From Ptychodera flava (Eukaryota > Hemichordata > Enteropneusta > Ptychoderidae): a stretch of DNA of 64,000 nucleotides. A program made the position numbers and the translations under genes. Where the stretch lies: the NCBI RefSeq assembly GCF_041260155.1, contig NC_091938.1:13173428-13237427 (forward strand), read 5' to 3'. Under the pieces are notes generated by a model. The model did not search any database. It was not told where the DNA came from and saw only the letters and a program-made list of their open reading frames with translations. Shown here in pieces: positions 20,753 to 32,319 of this stretch (position 1 is its first letter; the number at the start of each line of letters is the position of its first letter).

Positions 20753-23700
20753 CTAGAATTTCAATTTACTTCCAGGCAGAAGTATCACCATAGCTGTAAT
20801 ATTGTCTTTGGATCCTGCTAACAGGGCTGCATGCACCAGCTTTTCACTCATACCCTTGGCAAGCTGACAGTACAACTCGTGCTTGGTCGGCGGTTGCTCG
20901 GACAATCGCGACTGCACGTACGCGGAGTGGATTTCCGTCAGAGTCTCAATGTCCGCCTCATGCCCGTCATCATCTTCATCGTCATCCAAAGAGCCGAACG
21001 ACACCTGACTGCCGACTTCTGTCTGGAGGTCGTCAGGAAGTGGTTCGCGACTTTGTCGGCTGCGACGGCTTCCGCCTGAATATAAGCTACTGGCACTGCG
21101 TAAAACCAATGGAATATCTCCACCTTCCAGTGGAAGTTTGCTGTCCTCTCCAGCTCCATTCTGATTATTGTCACTGCCTAGTTTTTCAGGATTGCTCGTT
21201 TCATGATCGTCTACATCCTTTGTTTCAACGTTATTTTCTTTTCCCTCTCTTTGTTCCATCTCTTCATTGGCATCATCACTTTTGGCGTGACCAACCCTAT
21301 CTATTGGTGCCATCCGGTGCTCGGGAGATTCTCTGATTTCTTCCAGTATTCCGGCTCTGGACTGTGAGGGCAGTATGCTTGGTGTCCTCCTCGCCGGTGA
21401 TGTCAGGTCAGTGTCTCGCATGAAAAACGCCTCTGTGAGTTCGTCTTCTGGACTTGCGGCATATTGTTGTGACTTCTCGCTCAGAGGTCGCAGGTCGGTT
21501 TCCATGGCAAACTGGGAGTAAATGGACGGTGACATTGTTGTTACCTGACTGCGCTCTCTTGACCATAACACTTCCAAATCTTTCCGGACACCGGTGGACG
21601 GTGGCTTATCCGGGTTGGTCATGGCTTCCTTCATGAGACTGACGGCTTCGTCCTCGGAAAACACCTCCCAGATCCCGTTATTTGCCAAAATCAAAAACTC
21701 TGCATACTGGTCAATAACAACACTTGTAGCGTACGGCTCACAAATGACAGCCTTCTTGAGATGTGGATCGCCATGGTTGCCAATGCCACGCGTGGTATCC
21801 AACACACCATTGACCCTTGACCCTTTGTCACTCTCAGCAATGGAAGCACCTGTCTTGAGTACTCTCATATTTTCATTGTGATTGTTTGGGGTATGGTCCC
21901 TTGTTAGTCTATACGCCCTGCCATCGCGACATAACACACCATGAATATTACCTGTAGGAGATCAGACAGAAACAATATTTAGGAAAATTTAAAAAAACAT
22001 GTGTGGTGGCAAATTATAATTTTCAAAGTAAATTATACAGAAGGCATCATATTTGTGTCTGTTTGGCAAAACCTTACTGACGATGTGAACAACACTCATG
22101 AATATTGAATATACCTTTTCATCACCGTGGTTTGGCCCAAACCCATTGTTATCAATGGTGAGTGTGGGCCTGTTTACCAGAAATTAGGGGTGAACAGTGC
22201 GTTGTGTGTGAGAGTGAAAATAACACAAACTCTACAGCGGTATTTTTCTAGTGCATTACAAATACTGTTGGTTGCAATTTATCACCACTAGTTAAAAGCA
22301 TAAATGCCTTTGCCGCCGTGTTAATATCACACTTGTGAAATCTATTCCTCCTATCCATGTCAGGTCAGCTTTATATACTGCTTTCTGATCGATCATACAG
22401 TGGTGGGGTAACTTGACACATCAACAATTCAAGAAGGTTCTCTCAGATACAAGAAAACTTTATGTATACTGGTAAAGGGCTGACTCAAAGAAATTTCAAG
22501 AAACTCCTAACTTGACTCAAAGATTTCAGAAAAACCACAAGTTACCCGCATACTTGTGGTCAGTGTTACTGTACAAAAGAACCTTTATTTCAGTCTATGT
22601 CTGTTGACAGCCATGTATATCATTGTATCTGACACTAGTATATATACACTTGTTGTTATTATCATGTTCATTTTGCAAAAAGCACAAAATTCTCTTTCTG
22701 ATACAGAATCTTAGGAATACACATCAGAAGTAACCATGAAAAAATCAACTTATTATGATAATGTACCAGTACTCTTGAAAAGATGAATTTTGAGATGTCC
22801 TTGAAAGAATCGTGACAAGTTGGCTAGAAAAAAAAGGAAGCCTGTACTATAGAATGAGAGATATCCTGCAGAGATGTGGAAGTTAATATTTTCCAGAAAT
22901 GTCTTATGTATCAGACTAAATATAAATCAATTAGAAGTCAAATAAAGAGTATTATATACATTATTTATATGAGTAATGAATCAACAAACGTAATTTTAGA
23001 TTTTAGTTTGGCAATCCACTTGGCAGAATCTTACAACTACGAATTTGCTTAGATTGGTAGACATTTGAACCAAACACACTTGTAAAAAGACTTCATCAGC
23101 AATTTTGTGTTTTGAAAACTTCATCAGCAATTTTGTGTTTTGAAACCTTCTCTACAGATTTTTTGTAGGCATGAGTGATGTTTAGTACACATAAACCTTT
23201 GGACAAAAACTGAACACATTTTCCTAGGGGGCCTCGAACTAAAACTGTCTTCCTAGGGAGGCTTTTAGCTATGTACTCTGTCCCTAACTCTAAATGCTCT
23301 CTGTCTCGATTTATCATTTTTTGTAATTGTCTGGTTTATTTCCTATTATTGTAACCAGCAATACATCAAATCCACAATACAATGCTTCTTAATATTTCAA
23401 AATGATACCGAATCATGATTTAAATTTCTAGCAGACATATGTATCAATTATATCTGCGCTGTATCTGGATCAAATTCCATGAGCAACAGACGCAAACAAA
23501 GACAGTATTCCATTTCATTCCCTAATCCGTAACTCACAAAATCCCACTTCAACGATGGAACAGATGTAAATCACACCATGAACGGAGTTAAAGGTATTCG
23601 GCAATCAGATGTAGACATGACGTCAATCCTCTGCTCAGGCTTCATGATTACCATGTGACACATGGCTATAAAAAACAGTGTTACTCAAACAAATACCAGG

Positions 23701-26700
23701 TACGGACACCACAGCAAAAGTACCCAGAGCAAAGTAACTACACCAGACATGTCTATGCATGTAAGAGGCCAGCCATTGAGACTTTTATTGATTTCAATTG
23801 GTTGTTACATGTATTAAATCGTCATTGTTAAGAAAAATTAAAGACTTCCAATGAAGTTAAATCTGATAGTTAAAAATAAGCAGCCACTTGACATGATTCC
23901 AATAGCACATACGGGTACAAGCAAAGCATAAGTCAAGATTTTAAAGATTTCTAAACTGTCACATAATTGACAAATTTTATTTTGCTGTACCCTTTGCTTT
24001 TTTCATATTCTTTTGACCCCCAGTATTTTTTAATGACTAGGTTTAGATCACTGAAATGTACATGCATCTGTGTACAGGGTAGATCCCTGAATTATTCACT
24101 ACAAAATGCCAGGTGTCTCGCCATTGTCCTTGTGTTTCATCGGAATGACGTCCTACATCACTGTACTGATTCGGAAGTCATTATGGAAAAGGAGCCCGGA
24201 AATAAGAAAAATCCTACCGGATACACCTTTTATCCCAGCTCCAGAAATAACTTGTGGGAAGGGAAAATCAGAAGCTGACCATTCAAATTTTGAAGATTGA
24301 GATGCAATTACTTAAAATTCGCTGATTTCTGAAATTTTAAATTGATTGCAATTCTTGTTTTGTGTATAGCCTCTACTGAGAAATTCAGAAAAAGATTTAA
24401 TGATTCAAAACATAGGACTCTGTACTAACTTTTTTTTCACTCATTTTTGTCTACCGTGTGAAGAATGGTATGTACAACCACCTGTTGATCCATCCTGGGC
24501 ACAGGCAATACCCACTGAATTTACATATCACTTCCCGGATGTTAACAGCTTGTCAGAAGATATTAAATTTCAAAATGGTGGCACATGCAGACGTTTCTTA
24601 ATTATGTTTTCATTGTTCCTGTCGAGAAGTGATTATTCTTATCAAACAAAGATTGGCGCTTTTTATGAAGTATAAAATACTGCCTGAGATCAACAGTCGA
24701 CACAAAGTTCAGTGAGCAAAGATTAAAGAGTTGACTTGAATGCTGCTATTTTCAAAGCATGTCTTAATTTTAAAAGATGGCTGATCAATGATACACCTGT
24801 ACGGAAATTTCAACCCTTAAAATTGGGATGAAATGTTATTCCAAACTAAGCAACAATGATCGAGTTTCACATGAAGTATAGTGACAAGTAAAGAATGAAG
24901 CAGCTCAAAATTTCACCCCATTTTACCAGTGTAGAGGTCTACCTTTTCTGCAAAAAATGAAATAATAGGGCCAAACCATTAAGGTCAATGGGTTAAGTTA
25001 GGAACCATCAAAGGAAACAGGTGCAGGGTCATTTTATACACTAACAAGAACCTCAAGTGTTTTCTAAACAATGGCAAAGATAAGAAAAGCCGTTTTATTG
25101 AAGTTAATGACGGTGACAGCCAATATTTGGCTTAACGGCCAGAAACAATGTTGTGGATACCAGATAATGGGGTATGGGATAGGGTGTCAGTTTTGTCAAC
25201 AGTTATGGGTGAGAAAAAAATTCTAGCTGCTATTTAAAATTGTGTTCTCACTGAATCCTTCTCATTTTCTCTCACTTCACAAGAACATGGCTGTTGCTCA
25301 GCTAGTAACTCCTGGACTGATATTCAAAAAAAAATATATGCAGGTTTTCTGATTTCTGAACCTATAATTTTGAATTGACTTTGTCGCAAACACTTGTTCA
25401 GAAAGTTAACTACTGTAATTTTGTGTCAGTTTATTGCTTTCTGGCATTTTCTAACGGTTTGTATCAGAAACAGTTGCTATTTGAAAGTAGTACAAATTAA
25501 TTGTACCGGATTACTAGTTTATTTCCAATACTATTATACCCGGGAAAATTCCTTAGGTTGTTAGCATGTAGGATCTAGCATACCCTTAGGAATTACACAC
25601 ACAGTGGTGCCAGACAATCGGCGATGCATGTTGGATACCAGTTTGTCAGACAACAATCAAAAACGCAGCTTATAAAGAGTTTCTTCTGTAAAGCTCTTAA
25701 TAAAGTTATGAATAAAAATATTTCACTACAATTGAAATGCGTCTTGCGAACAAAATGCCGGAAATAGCGTTTAATAACGCAAAATTGATTAATACAAAGT
25801 AAGTCAATTAAGCTAAAAGGAAAGCTGTTGTCTGTTGCATAGCAACCAAAGATTGTCTGATATCCCCTAATAAATGGTATAGTTGTAAGGTTTCTGTACT
25901 CAATAAGAGGCATTTCTCGATACGCCTCCACTTTTTATCTCTGCACATGACGGACACCTGTAGCAACAGCTATGGTGAATGCTTTGTAAACTAACACTGG
26001 ACATATTTAGCATTGACCCTGTCATATTTGCTGGATAAAGGATGGTTTTTAATGGATCAATTTCAACTGAGCGAAAAAAATTTGAATTCTTGGGTTGATA
26101 GCTTGATGTAAATATTTCTCCTGTGTGCATTGAGTGTTTTCATCAAATTCTGCAATGCTACCAGACATTGGTCTGCTACATACTCCTTGCTACACGGTGT
26201 ACAAAATCCAACCAATCATGTTACAGAAAGCAAAGACCAGGCAGAGACATACTGTACAGTGTGTAATTCCATTTTCAAAATAAAATATCAAGTGTTCACA
26301 ACTTATCCCTATAGGCAGCACAAATTTGGCCGACCAGCCAAGTGAATGAAATCCACTTTGAAAATTCTATATGCTGTTTGTTTATTGGCATGAAATTTTT
26401 TCCAAGTCACTAGGGTTTTGTGCTTTTGCCTCAAAATAATTAGATGATTATTAATGGCAGACTGCTCTGAAAAAATGCACCATTCTTTCATAGTTTGCCA
26501 GGATTCTTGCTATGATTGGACAGTTGGGAAACCTTTTTTATAATCTGAATATTGTATCACAGCCCACCTTGTGATTGATAAATCACATGAACTCTGATAT
26601 GACCAATATTTACACACAGCTGTTTTTTTGGACCAGTTACTATCACCCAAATGAAAGGACTGTACAGTAATAATTAAATTTTAAAAAAATACAGTAAATG

Positions 26701-28449
26701 ACACTGAATACAGCCTAAGAAATATTGTTATGGTTTGGATATGAGCTTTGGACCTTCTGTTAGTTTCATATTGGCCATTTACAGCAATGCAGCTGAGTTT
26801 ACACAATCAACATAACAGCCAGATATCCTCCCTGGTTACTGATAAGGTCTAATTTATATGAAATATTTAATTCATAGCTGCAAGATATATTTTATCTCCT
26901 TTTGATAAATTTGAAATTACCAGTATTTGAAACTAAAGGTATTTCAATCTGCTCCAGTTGAGTTGCTTTGCTTTGAGAACACTGCATGTCTGTATTTCCA
27001 CTGCTAAATGGAATGTTTGCTGTGCTATGTTTAACACTGTGTACTCGGTGACTAAGACGTAAAGTGTATAGTAAACAATGCCTTTAATGTAACTCCAAGT
27101 AAGTAACTGCCTGAGATTCTGACTGCCTGCAATGCTGATAAAGACCCTGTTTTAAACCTGTTCAGCCCCATTCTCTGTGCATAGATTCAACCATACCATT
27201 GAAAATTACAGGGCTGTACCATGGCTTGGTCAAGATAGGGATGAAATGAAAGAATATTACCTGCATTAGCGATATGTATGATTCCTTTTTCTTCTGGTTG
27301 TTTGACTTGTTTTGACTTCTTGTCGGGGCTTCCATCGCTGTTCTCTTGATCTTCTGTGCTTTCAGTGTCGTATTCACAACACTCCTCGTCTACCGTCATC
27401 TTCGTGTTCTGGATCACACAGGTCAGAGCCGAACACCCGCTCCATCGCACTCGCGATTTCTCGTCCTGTCCCAGAGTCAGTATCTCATCAGTCTTACGGT
27501 AGGACTTTCGGAAGGCATGTCCCATTTTCTCGGAGAAGGGGTCCTTTGGCCGTTTCTTGCGGCCCGATTTCTTTGGACCGTCCGGTCCGGTAGTAGAGAG
27601 TTTCTGCAAGTTTTCTTCACAGGTATGCATTATCTGTTGGATGATGTTGGTGCTTTCTTCATGCAGGACATGCCTGATGCTGTCTTTTCTGATACGCGGC
27701 TGGGGACGATCCAGCTTATATTCAGACAGGTCGTTTTTCTCAACCATGTTCAGCGTGCACACACAAGACGTATCAGGGTCAAACTTTGTCATTTCATGCA
27801 GCAAGCAGTGATGGAGATCATTCGCCGAAACTTCCGCGGCGAACCTTCCGTGGTGGCCGTCGTAAATTCCGAAGAAACACTTGTTTGAGTCATTCCCGAA
27901 ATAGTCCTGGAATACCCTGGTGTCTTCCATCGTGGATTTCCAGCGCTCATTCCCATCGGAGCATATTCCCACAGCATGTACACAATGTGGACTGCAGCTC
28001 AGACTGAGTCCTTCCGAATCGATGATCATGCTCTCCCGGATCTGACGGAATTCTTCATAAGTGTCTTCCATGTAGGCCTTCAATATTTCAAACGCATCGT
28101 TGTATTTCTGTAGCATTTTTATCGGCAAGGGGTTGTCAGAATCGGTAGTTTTGTTCAACTTCTTCATGATTTGTCTTCTTCTTTTCAATAAGTCTTTCAA
28201 ACTGCTTGGGCCGTTGGTCCCCTTGTAGTCAAACAGTTCCAGGGCCCTGTGGTAAGTCCTGTGCTCGGTTAAGGCCCTCACATCAATGTCAATGTCACAC
28301 TGCTTGCACAGGATTGAGATTTCCGGCTGTGAGCTTTCCATTATTTCCGTCTGTGGTGTTTCTGCCCTTCCACGGTATTCATACCGGTCATGCTGGTACG
28401 TCTGTGGCCTGGTAACACGGCCTGACACTGAAGAGTCGGTATCACTCAT
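20753..28449 (-). CDS. PP2D1: PP2C-like domain protein, PP2D1 family (two coding exons, 795 aa)
   Basis: Coding exons are 28449-27261 and 21951-20753 (minus), GT-AG, 2388 nt. The ATG exon opens with an acceptor at 28471, so a 5'UTR exon lies upstream. The N-terminus has a C2H2-like pattern (C48, C51, H63, H67). The PP2C fold follows: MED at 174-176, FFGIYDGHHG at 192-201, SGCSALTCVI near 337-346, IANAGNIHGVLCRDG near 392-406, RLTRDH, then LILANNGIW (483-491), and GSKDNITAMVI at the C-terminus (D779). Relative to PPM1A, Arg33 is Lys171 and metal ligand Asp239 is Asn488, while Glu37, Asp38, Asp60, Gly61, His62 and Asp282 equivalents remain. A disordered acidic insert of about 220 residues sits before the last motif. 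Human PP2D1 is about 630 aa. A degenerate phosphatase or pseudophosphatase is inferred. Confidence 0.88.
22113..22200 (+). repeat. Dispersed repeat A, copy 1
   Basis: Shares the core TTTGGCCCAAACCCATTGTT and a GGGGTGAACAG tail with copies at 50.0, 55.8 and 58.6 kb. Confidence 0.65.
23090..23145 (+). repeat. Perfect tandem duplication of a 28-mer
   Basis: Two identical 28-bp units (23090-23117, 23118-23145), each starting ACTTCATCAGCAATTTTG. The absence of differences implies a recent duplication. Confidence 0.9.
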
Positions 28450-28471
28450 CTTTTATTTATGATATAGCAAC
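28450..28471 (-). promoter_or_regulatory. 5'UTR part of the PP2D1 start exon
   Basis: On the minus strand an acceptor (GTTTATTTGCAG) is followed by 22 nt of leader and the ATG at 28449. It shows that the gene has at least one further upstream non-coding exon. Confidence 0.6.
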
Positions 28472-30338
28472 CTGCAAATAAACATACAAACCACTGTCAC
28501 AAAAGGTGACATAGCAATGCACCTTTTTATTGGTCCACACGCAAAAATAATGAAATCTAGCTCGTTTCACAGAAATCTTTTATTCCTAAATCTATTTCAA
28601 GTAAAGGATAATAATTTTTCCAAAAAAATGGAGCAATGAGAACTGTTTTTTTCTGAGTTTTAATCTATTCAATGTGTAGCCCCTTTGTCTTAGTCACACT
28701 GACAACCCCTCTGACGATAGCAATGAGAAAGTCCTAAATTATGCATGTGGGCATTGATTGGGTTTCCACACAGCCTGTCTGTCAAAAAGCCACTCCCATT
28801 GATCCACTTGATGAATCTCCCACTCGGCTGCACATTTTAAAACAAATCTATTTGCTTCATTTCTGTTGTTCTTTCTTCTGGAGACCTATTACCAGTATGT
28901 CTGATAACCTTTTTGGCACATTTATCGTCAGTACAATATCCAAAGTTTCTTTTTCAGGTAAGCTGCTCCGGTACAGAGAGACAAGAAGCTTTGTGCTGAC
29001 ACTATGGTAAGAATACATTCCTTAAATTACGACTGCATGAAACACAACAAGAACAAGTATTTCATTTTTTCTGTATCATTTATTAAACCAGATAAGTTTG
29101 CTCACTTACACATTTAAGAAATCACAAGTCATTGTAACTTAGAGGAGATACTCAACTGGCTTGATAGCAAATGTGAAAAACAAAATTTCAGAACTCTTGA
29201 GACCCGAGTGTCGATTGCTTTAAAATACCCCTGATATCACTCCACTGAACTTTGAAATCGCCCACGGACAAACAACATTCTTATCCTACACTGAAATCTT
29301 TCCAAGTTTTTTTTATTTTCTCTTCAGGTACTGTACACAGTCTACTCAGACCTTCTAAGGAAAGACAAACACTTTTTAAGAAGGGGTTTCCATACCTCTG
29401 AGGCTCAAAATACTTATTTACTTGCCGTGCATTGTTTGTGCTGGAATAATTTGATCTCTAGGGGGATACCTAATACCATGGTTTGAAACGGTGTGCCCTC
29501 TGATAGGTACTTAGCTTCCGAGCTGTATTGTACATTGTTTATGACAACCAAACCAAACAGAGTTCAAAGACTTTCAACAGCCGTTAGTTTTCATTTTTCG
29601 ATTATTTTGAGAATACATGTACATGTACGCTGCAACTGGTAAGTCACATTTGTTCTGTTCAATAGACAATTTTTTCTGGATTTATCACAAAAAGAAGAAA
29701 CACTGAAAAAACTTTGATGTCAAATAGTAGCATTCATCTAGTACAAACAGCTAAATATTTACAGTTGTTCGTATTCGCCGTTCAAATTCAGTAAAAATAT
29801 TTTCACAAACAGTGAAATCCATCATCTGCCGTTGGATAAAGAGCACCACCATTGGAATTGGTGGTCGAGTAGGATTATCCCATTGCAAGTTTTTTTTTTC
29901 ATAAACGGTGAATTTATTTGCTTGTGAGGGCCAAAGTAACCATCTTGTGGAGATTAGTAAGGTTGATTTTGTGGAAGGAATTTTCTTCTGACATGGCAAA
30001 GTGACTTGTGGGTTGCTCATCAACAATCAAAACTCTGCCCTTTTTCTGCTTCACAGATTCAATACAACATCACCTGGCTGGATGTCTCTCTTGGGTGATT
30101 ACTGATATTAGTATCTGGTGTGTACCAAATGTTAGGGATGACAATCAAAAGATTGATCAATGAACTTTGACTTAAAAGTTTTACTTTTCGAGAGGTGACC
30201 TTTGGCAAAAAGTTCTCTTTGTACAAAAATAAAAGTTTTGTTTCTCAAAATGGAGTCAAAGTTCTCAGAAAATACCATCTCAATATTATTGGTTCATTTC
30301 AAAAGTGGAAGAATTGGTTTGTGTCAAAACTCTAGGTA

Positions 30339-30555
30339 TTAACCCTTTGAGCGCCAAAGTCAATTTTTGTTGCCTCTTCTATACCCCAGCCAATTTTTTC
30401 ATGGTTTTGCCAAAATTTTGATAAAAAGCTGGAGCAAATGAAATGTAATGTCCATTTAGTCCAAAATTATCAAACAAATTAGAGAAAAATTCACAAAAAT
30501 TGGTAAAATGTTGTACCAATTTTGGCAGGAAAAATTACAGAGCTCAAAAGGTTAA
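30339..30555. mobile_element. TTAA-flanked MITE
   Basis: Begins TTAACCCTTTGAGCGC and ends with the near complement GAGCTCAAAAGGTTAA (13 of 15 terminal bases match). Length 217 bp, no coding capacity. TTAA target choice is known for piggyBac and Kolobok superfamilies. Confidence 0.65.
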
Positions 30556-30689
30556 GGTAGAACCCTAGAATGCCCCTCAGGGACAGATATTCGGACACTC
30601 AAACTTTTACAATACTATTTGTGGTACACCACGTATGGGGGTCACTTTGAAGCCCATGGAGTAAATCAGGTTTTAACTGGCTTAACTTT

Positions 30690-30840
30690 GTGAACATCGA
30701 ACAAATTTTCCCAAACAGATGGATGGCGGCCATTTTGAATTTTAAGAATCTGTGAATGTCAGGTAATTTGCTTCTCCAGTTTCAAATTTTGCTTGGTGAC
30801 CCCTGATTTTTATTCTTGATTTCATAAGGGACAGAAAGTT
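30690..30840 (-). repeat. Dispersed repeat B, copy 1
   Basis: On the minus strand it shares AATAAAAATCAGGGGTCAC and AATTCAAAATGGCCGCCAT with copies near 38.99-39.11 kb and 55.39-55.55 kb. Confidence 0.55.
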
Positions 30841-32284
30841 TGAGCGAAGGTGAAAGTCTCTCATTTTCAAGGTGCCAACTACCGTAAGACTGTAATTCAA
30901 CTTGGAAGATTCAATGCTATTCCTGTGCCGTCACAATGATTGTATGTAACGCAGTGGAAATTGAATTGACACCTTTATTACCCATTACTCATTACATTTC
31001 TGTTGTTAGACTTAAACTAATCAATATTACCTCACAATGAAGTAAGAGCTACCCAAAGTGATGTTAAAAGATAATTACTTCGTCCCTTGAAGATTGTAAA
31101 TGACTATAGCTCTGAAATTTCAAAGGTTAACCAGGAATTATTAACATTGTAAGAGTGGTTTTACTTTGACAGCAAGCAGCAGATTAAGATATTCCCTCCT
31201 GAAATATGTATCCAATAGGGTCTGAAATAATTTGCTGTCAATATTCATTTTACAGTGTATGATTCAAGTTGTATTTTTGCAGTGTGGATTATTATTCAAT
31301 GTTTTTGTGAGAGATATTATGCAAAGAAGTCAGGTGACAACTTTTGTCCAATGAGCAAGCCAGTTGTAACTGCCATTTTCAGCTACAGCACTCAACAAGA
31401 CATGATACTTGAAGATGATTTTTGTGCAAACAATTGCATGCCTGCCCGTGTGGGTCATATCCGTGGCAGAATGAAACGTTTTCACAACTGTATCTAACAC
31501 TTGCCGAAATGTGCCATTGTTCAGAATCATGGAAGGCTGTGTGTGCATAAATGCCGCAGATTATTGACTGTCTTATCCTTGTATTTGACAATTTACCGTA
31601 TAATTAGTTTTGTGACAATAAGATGGTCATAGCACATGGATAGCCAAACCCATGAATTCTATTGGTTACCGTGGAAATTTTTTCATGTCAAGACTAAAGC
31701 AGTCATTTCATATTGGAATGGCAGTGGTAGAATGATTTTCTATACTTTACCCTGTTCCCTGTGTAACTACCCCTTACCTCATTCCCTGGTACATATGTAA
31801 ATTCCTGACCCTGATACCAAACAATAGTGAATACATAACAGCCATGCTCTGAGGGCAGTCGCAGATTGTCGCATGAGTTCAAGAAACGATGCTTTTTATC
31901 ATGCTAAAGGAAATCTTAAACAATTATCTTTCATAATCAAAACGTGAAATCAATAGTCATGGTTGACATTTATATTAAGAAATGAAGACGTAAATTACCT
32001 GATATTTCCTCGTATTGAGATTAAAAATGGCCACTGAAATTAGAAACAACCACCATTCTGTTTCTTAGCTCAATGGGGGAAATAAAATATAACTTTCCTA
32101 AAAACAAAACATGTACAAGTCATTTCATCAACAAGCTCTAAAATTAATCTCTGTCCATACAAGTACTGGACTGGACAGGAAAAAAAATTGTGAGATTTCG
32201 AGCTTAAGCCTTAATCTTGAAGTCTGTGTTACATGTAAAACCTCCACTGCCAATTTATAAATGTAAACTTGAAAATCTTATATC

Positions 32285-32319
32285 AATACACATATCAGAT
32301 TTAATCTGATATATGTATT
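32285..32319. repeat. Imperfect 17-bp-arm palindrome
   Basis: Arms at 32285-32301 and 32303-32319 match at 16 of 17 positions with a one-base spacer. It is AT-rich and possibly only a cruciform-prone microsequence. Confidence 0.7.

Larger units (their letters stand above)
21952..27260 (-). other. Single coding-region intron of PP2D1 (5.3 kb)
   Basis: GT-AG intron whose two splice junctions lie in the same 12-bp word CAGGTAATATTC (donor side at 27252-27263, acceptor side at 21943-21954, both on the minus strand). It holds one copy of dispersed repeat A (22113-22200) and a perfect tandem pair of 28-mers (23090-23145). No other gene was seen. Reading frames such as that at 24400-24675 have no recognisable family. 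Confidence 0.75.

Noticed and set aside
20831-21881. Several plus-strand frames of 60-98 codons
   Set aside because: All lie antisense to the second PP2D1 coding exon.
27346-27888. 180-codon plus-strand frame
   Set aside because: It is the antisense shadow of PP2D1 coding exon 1.
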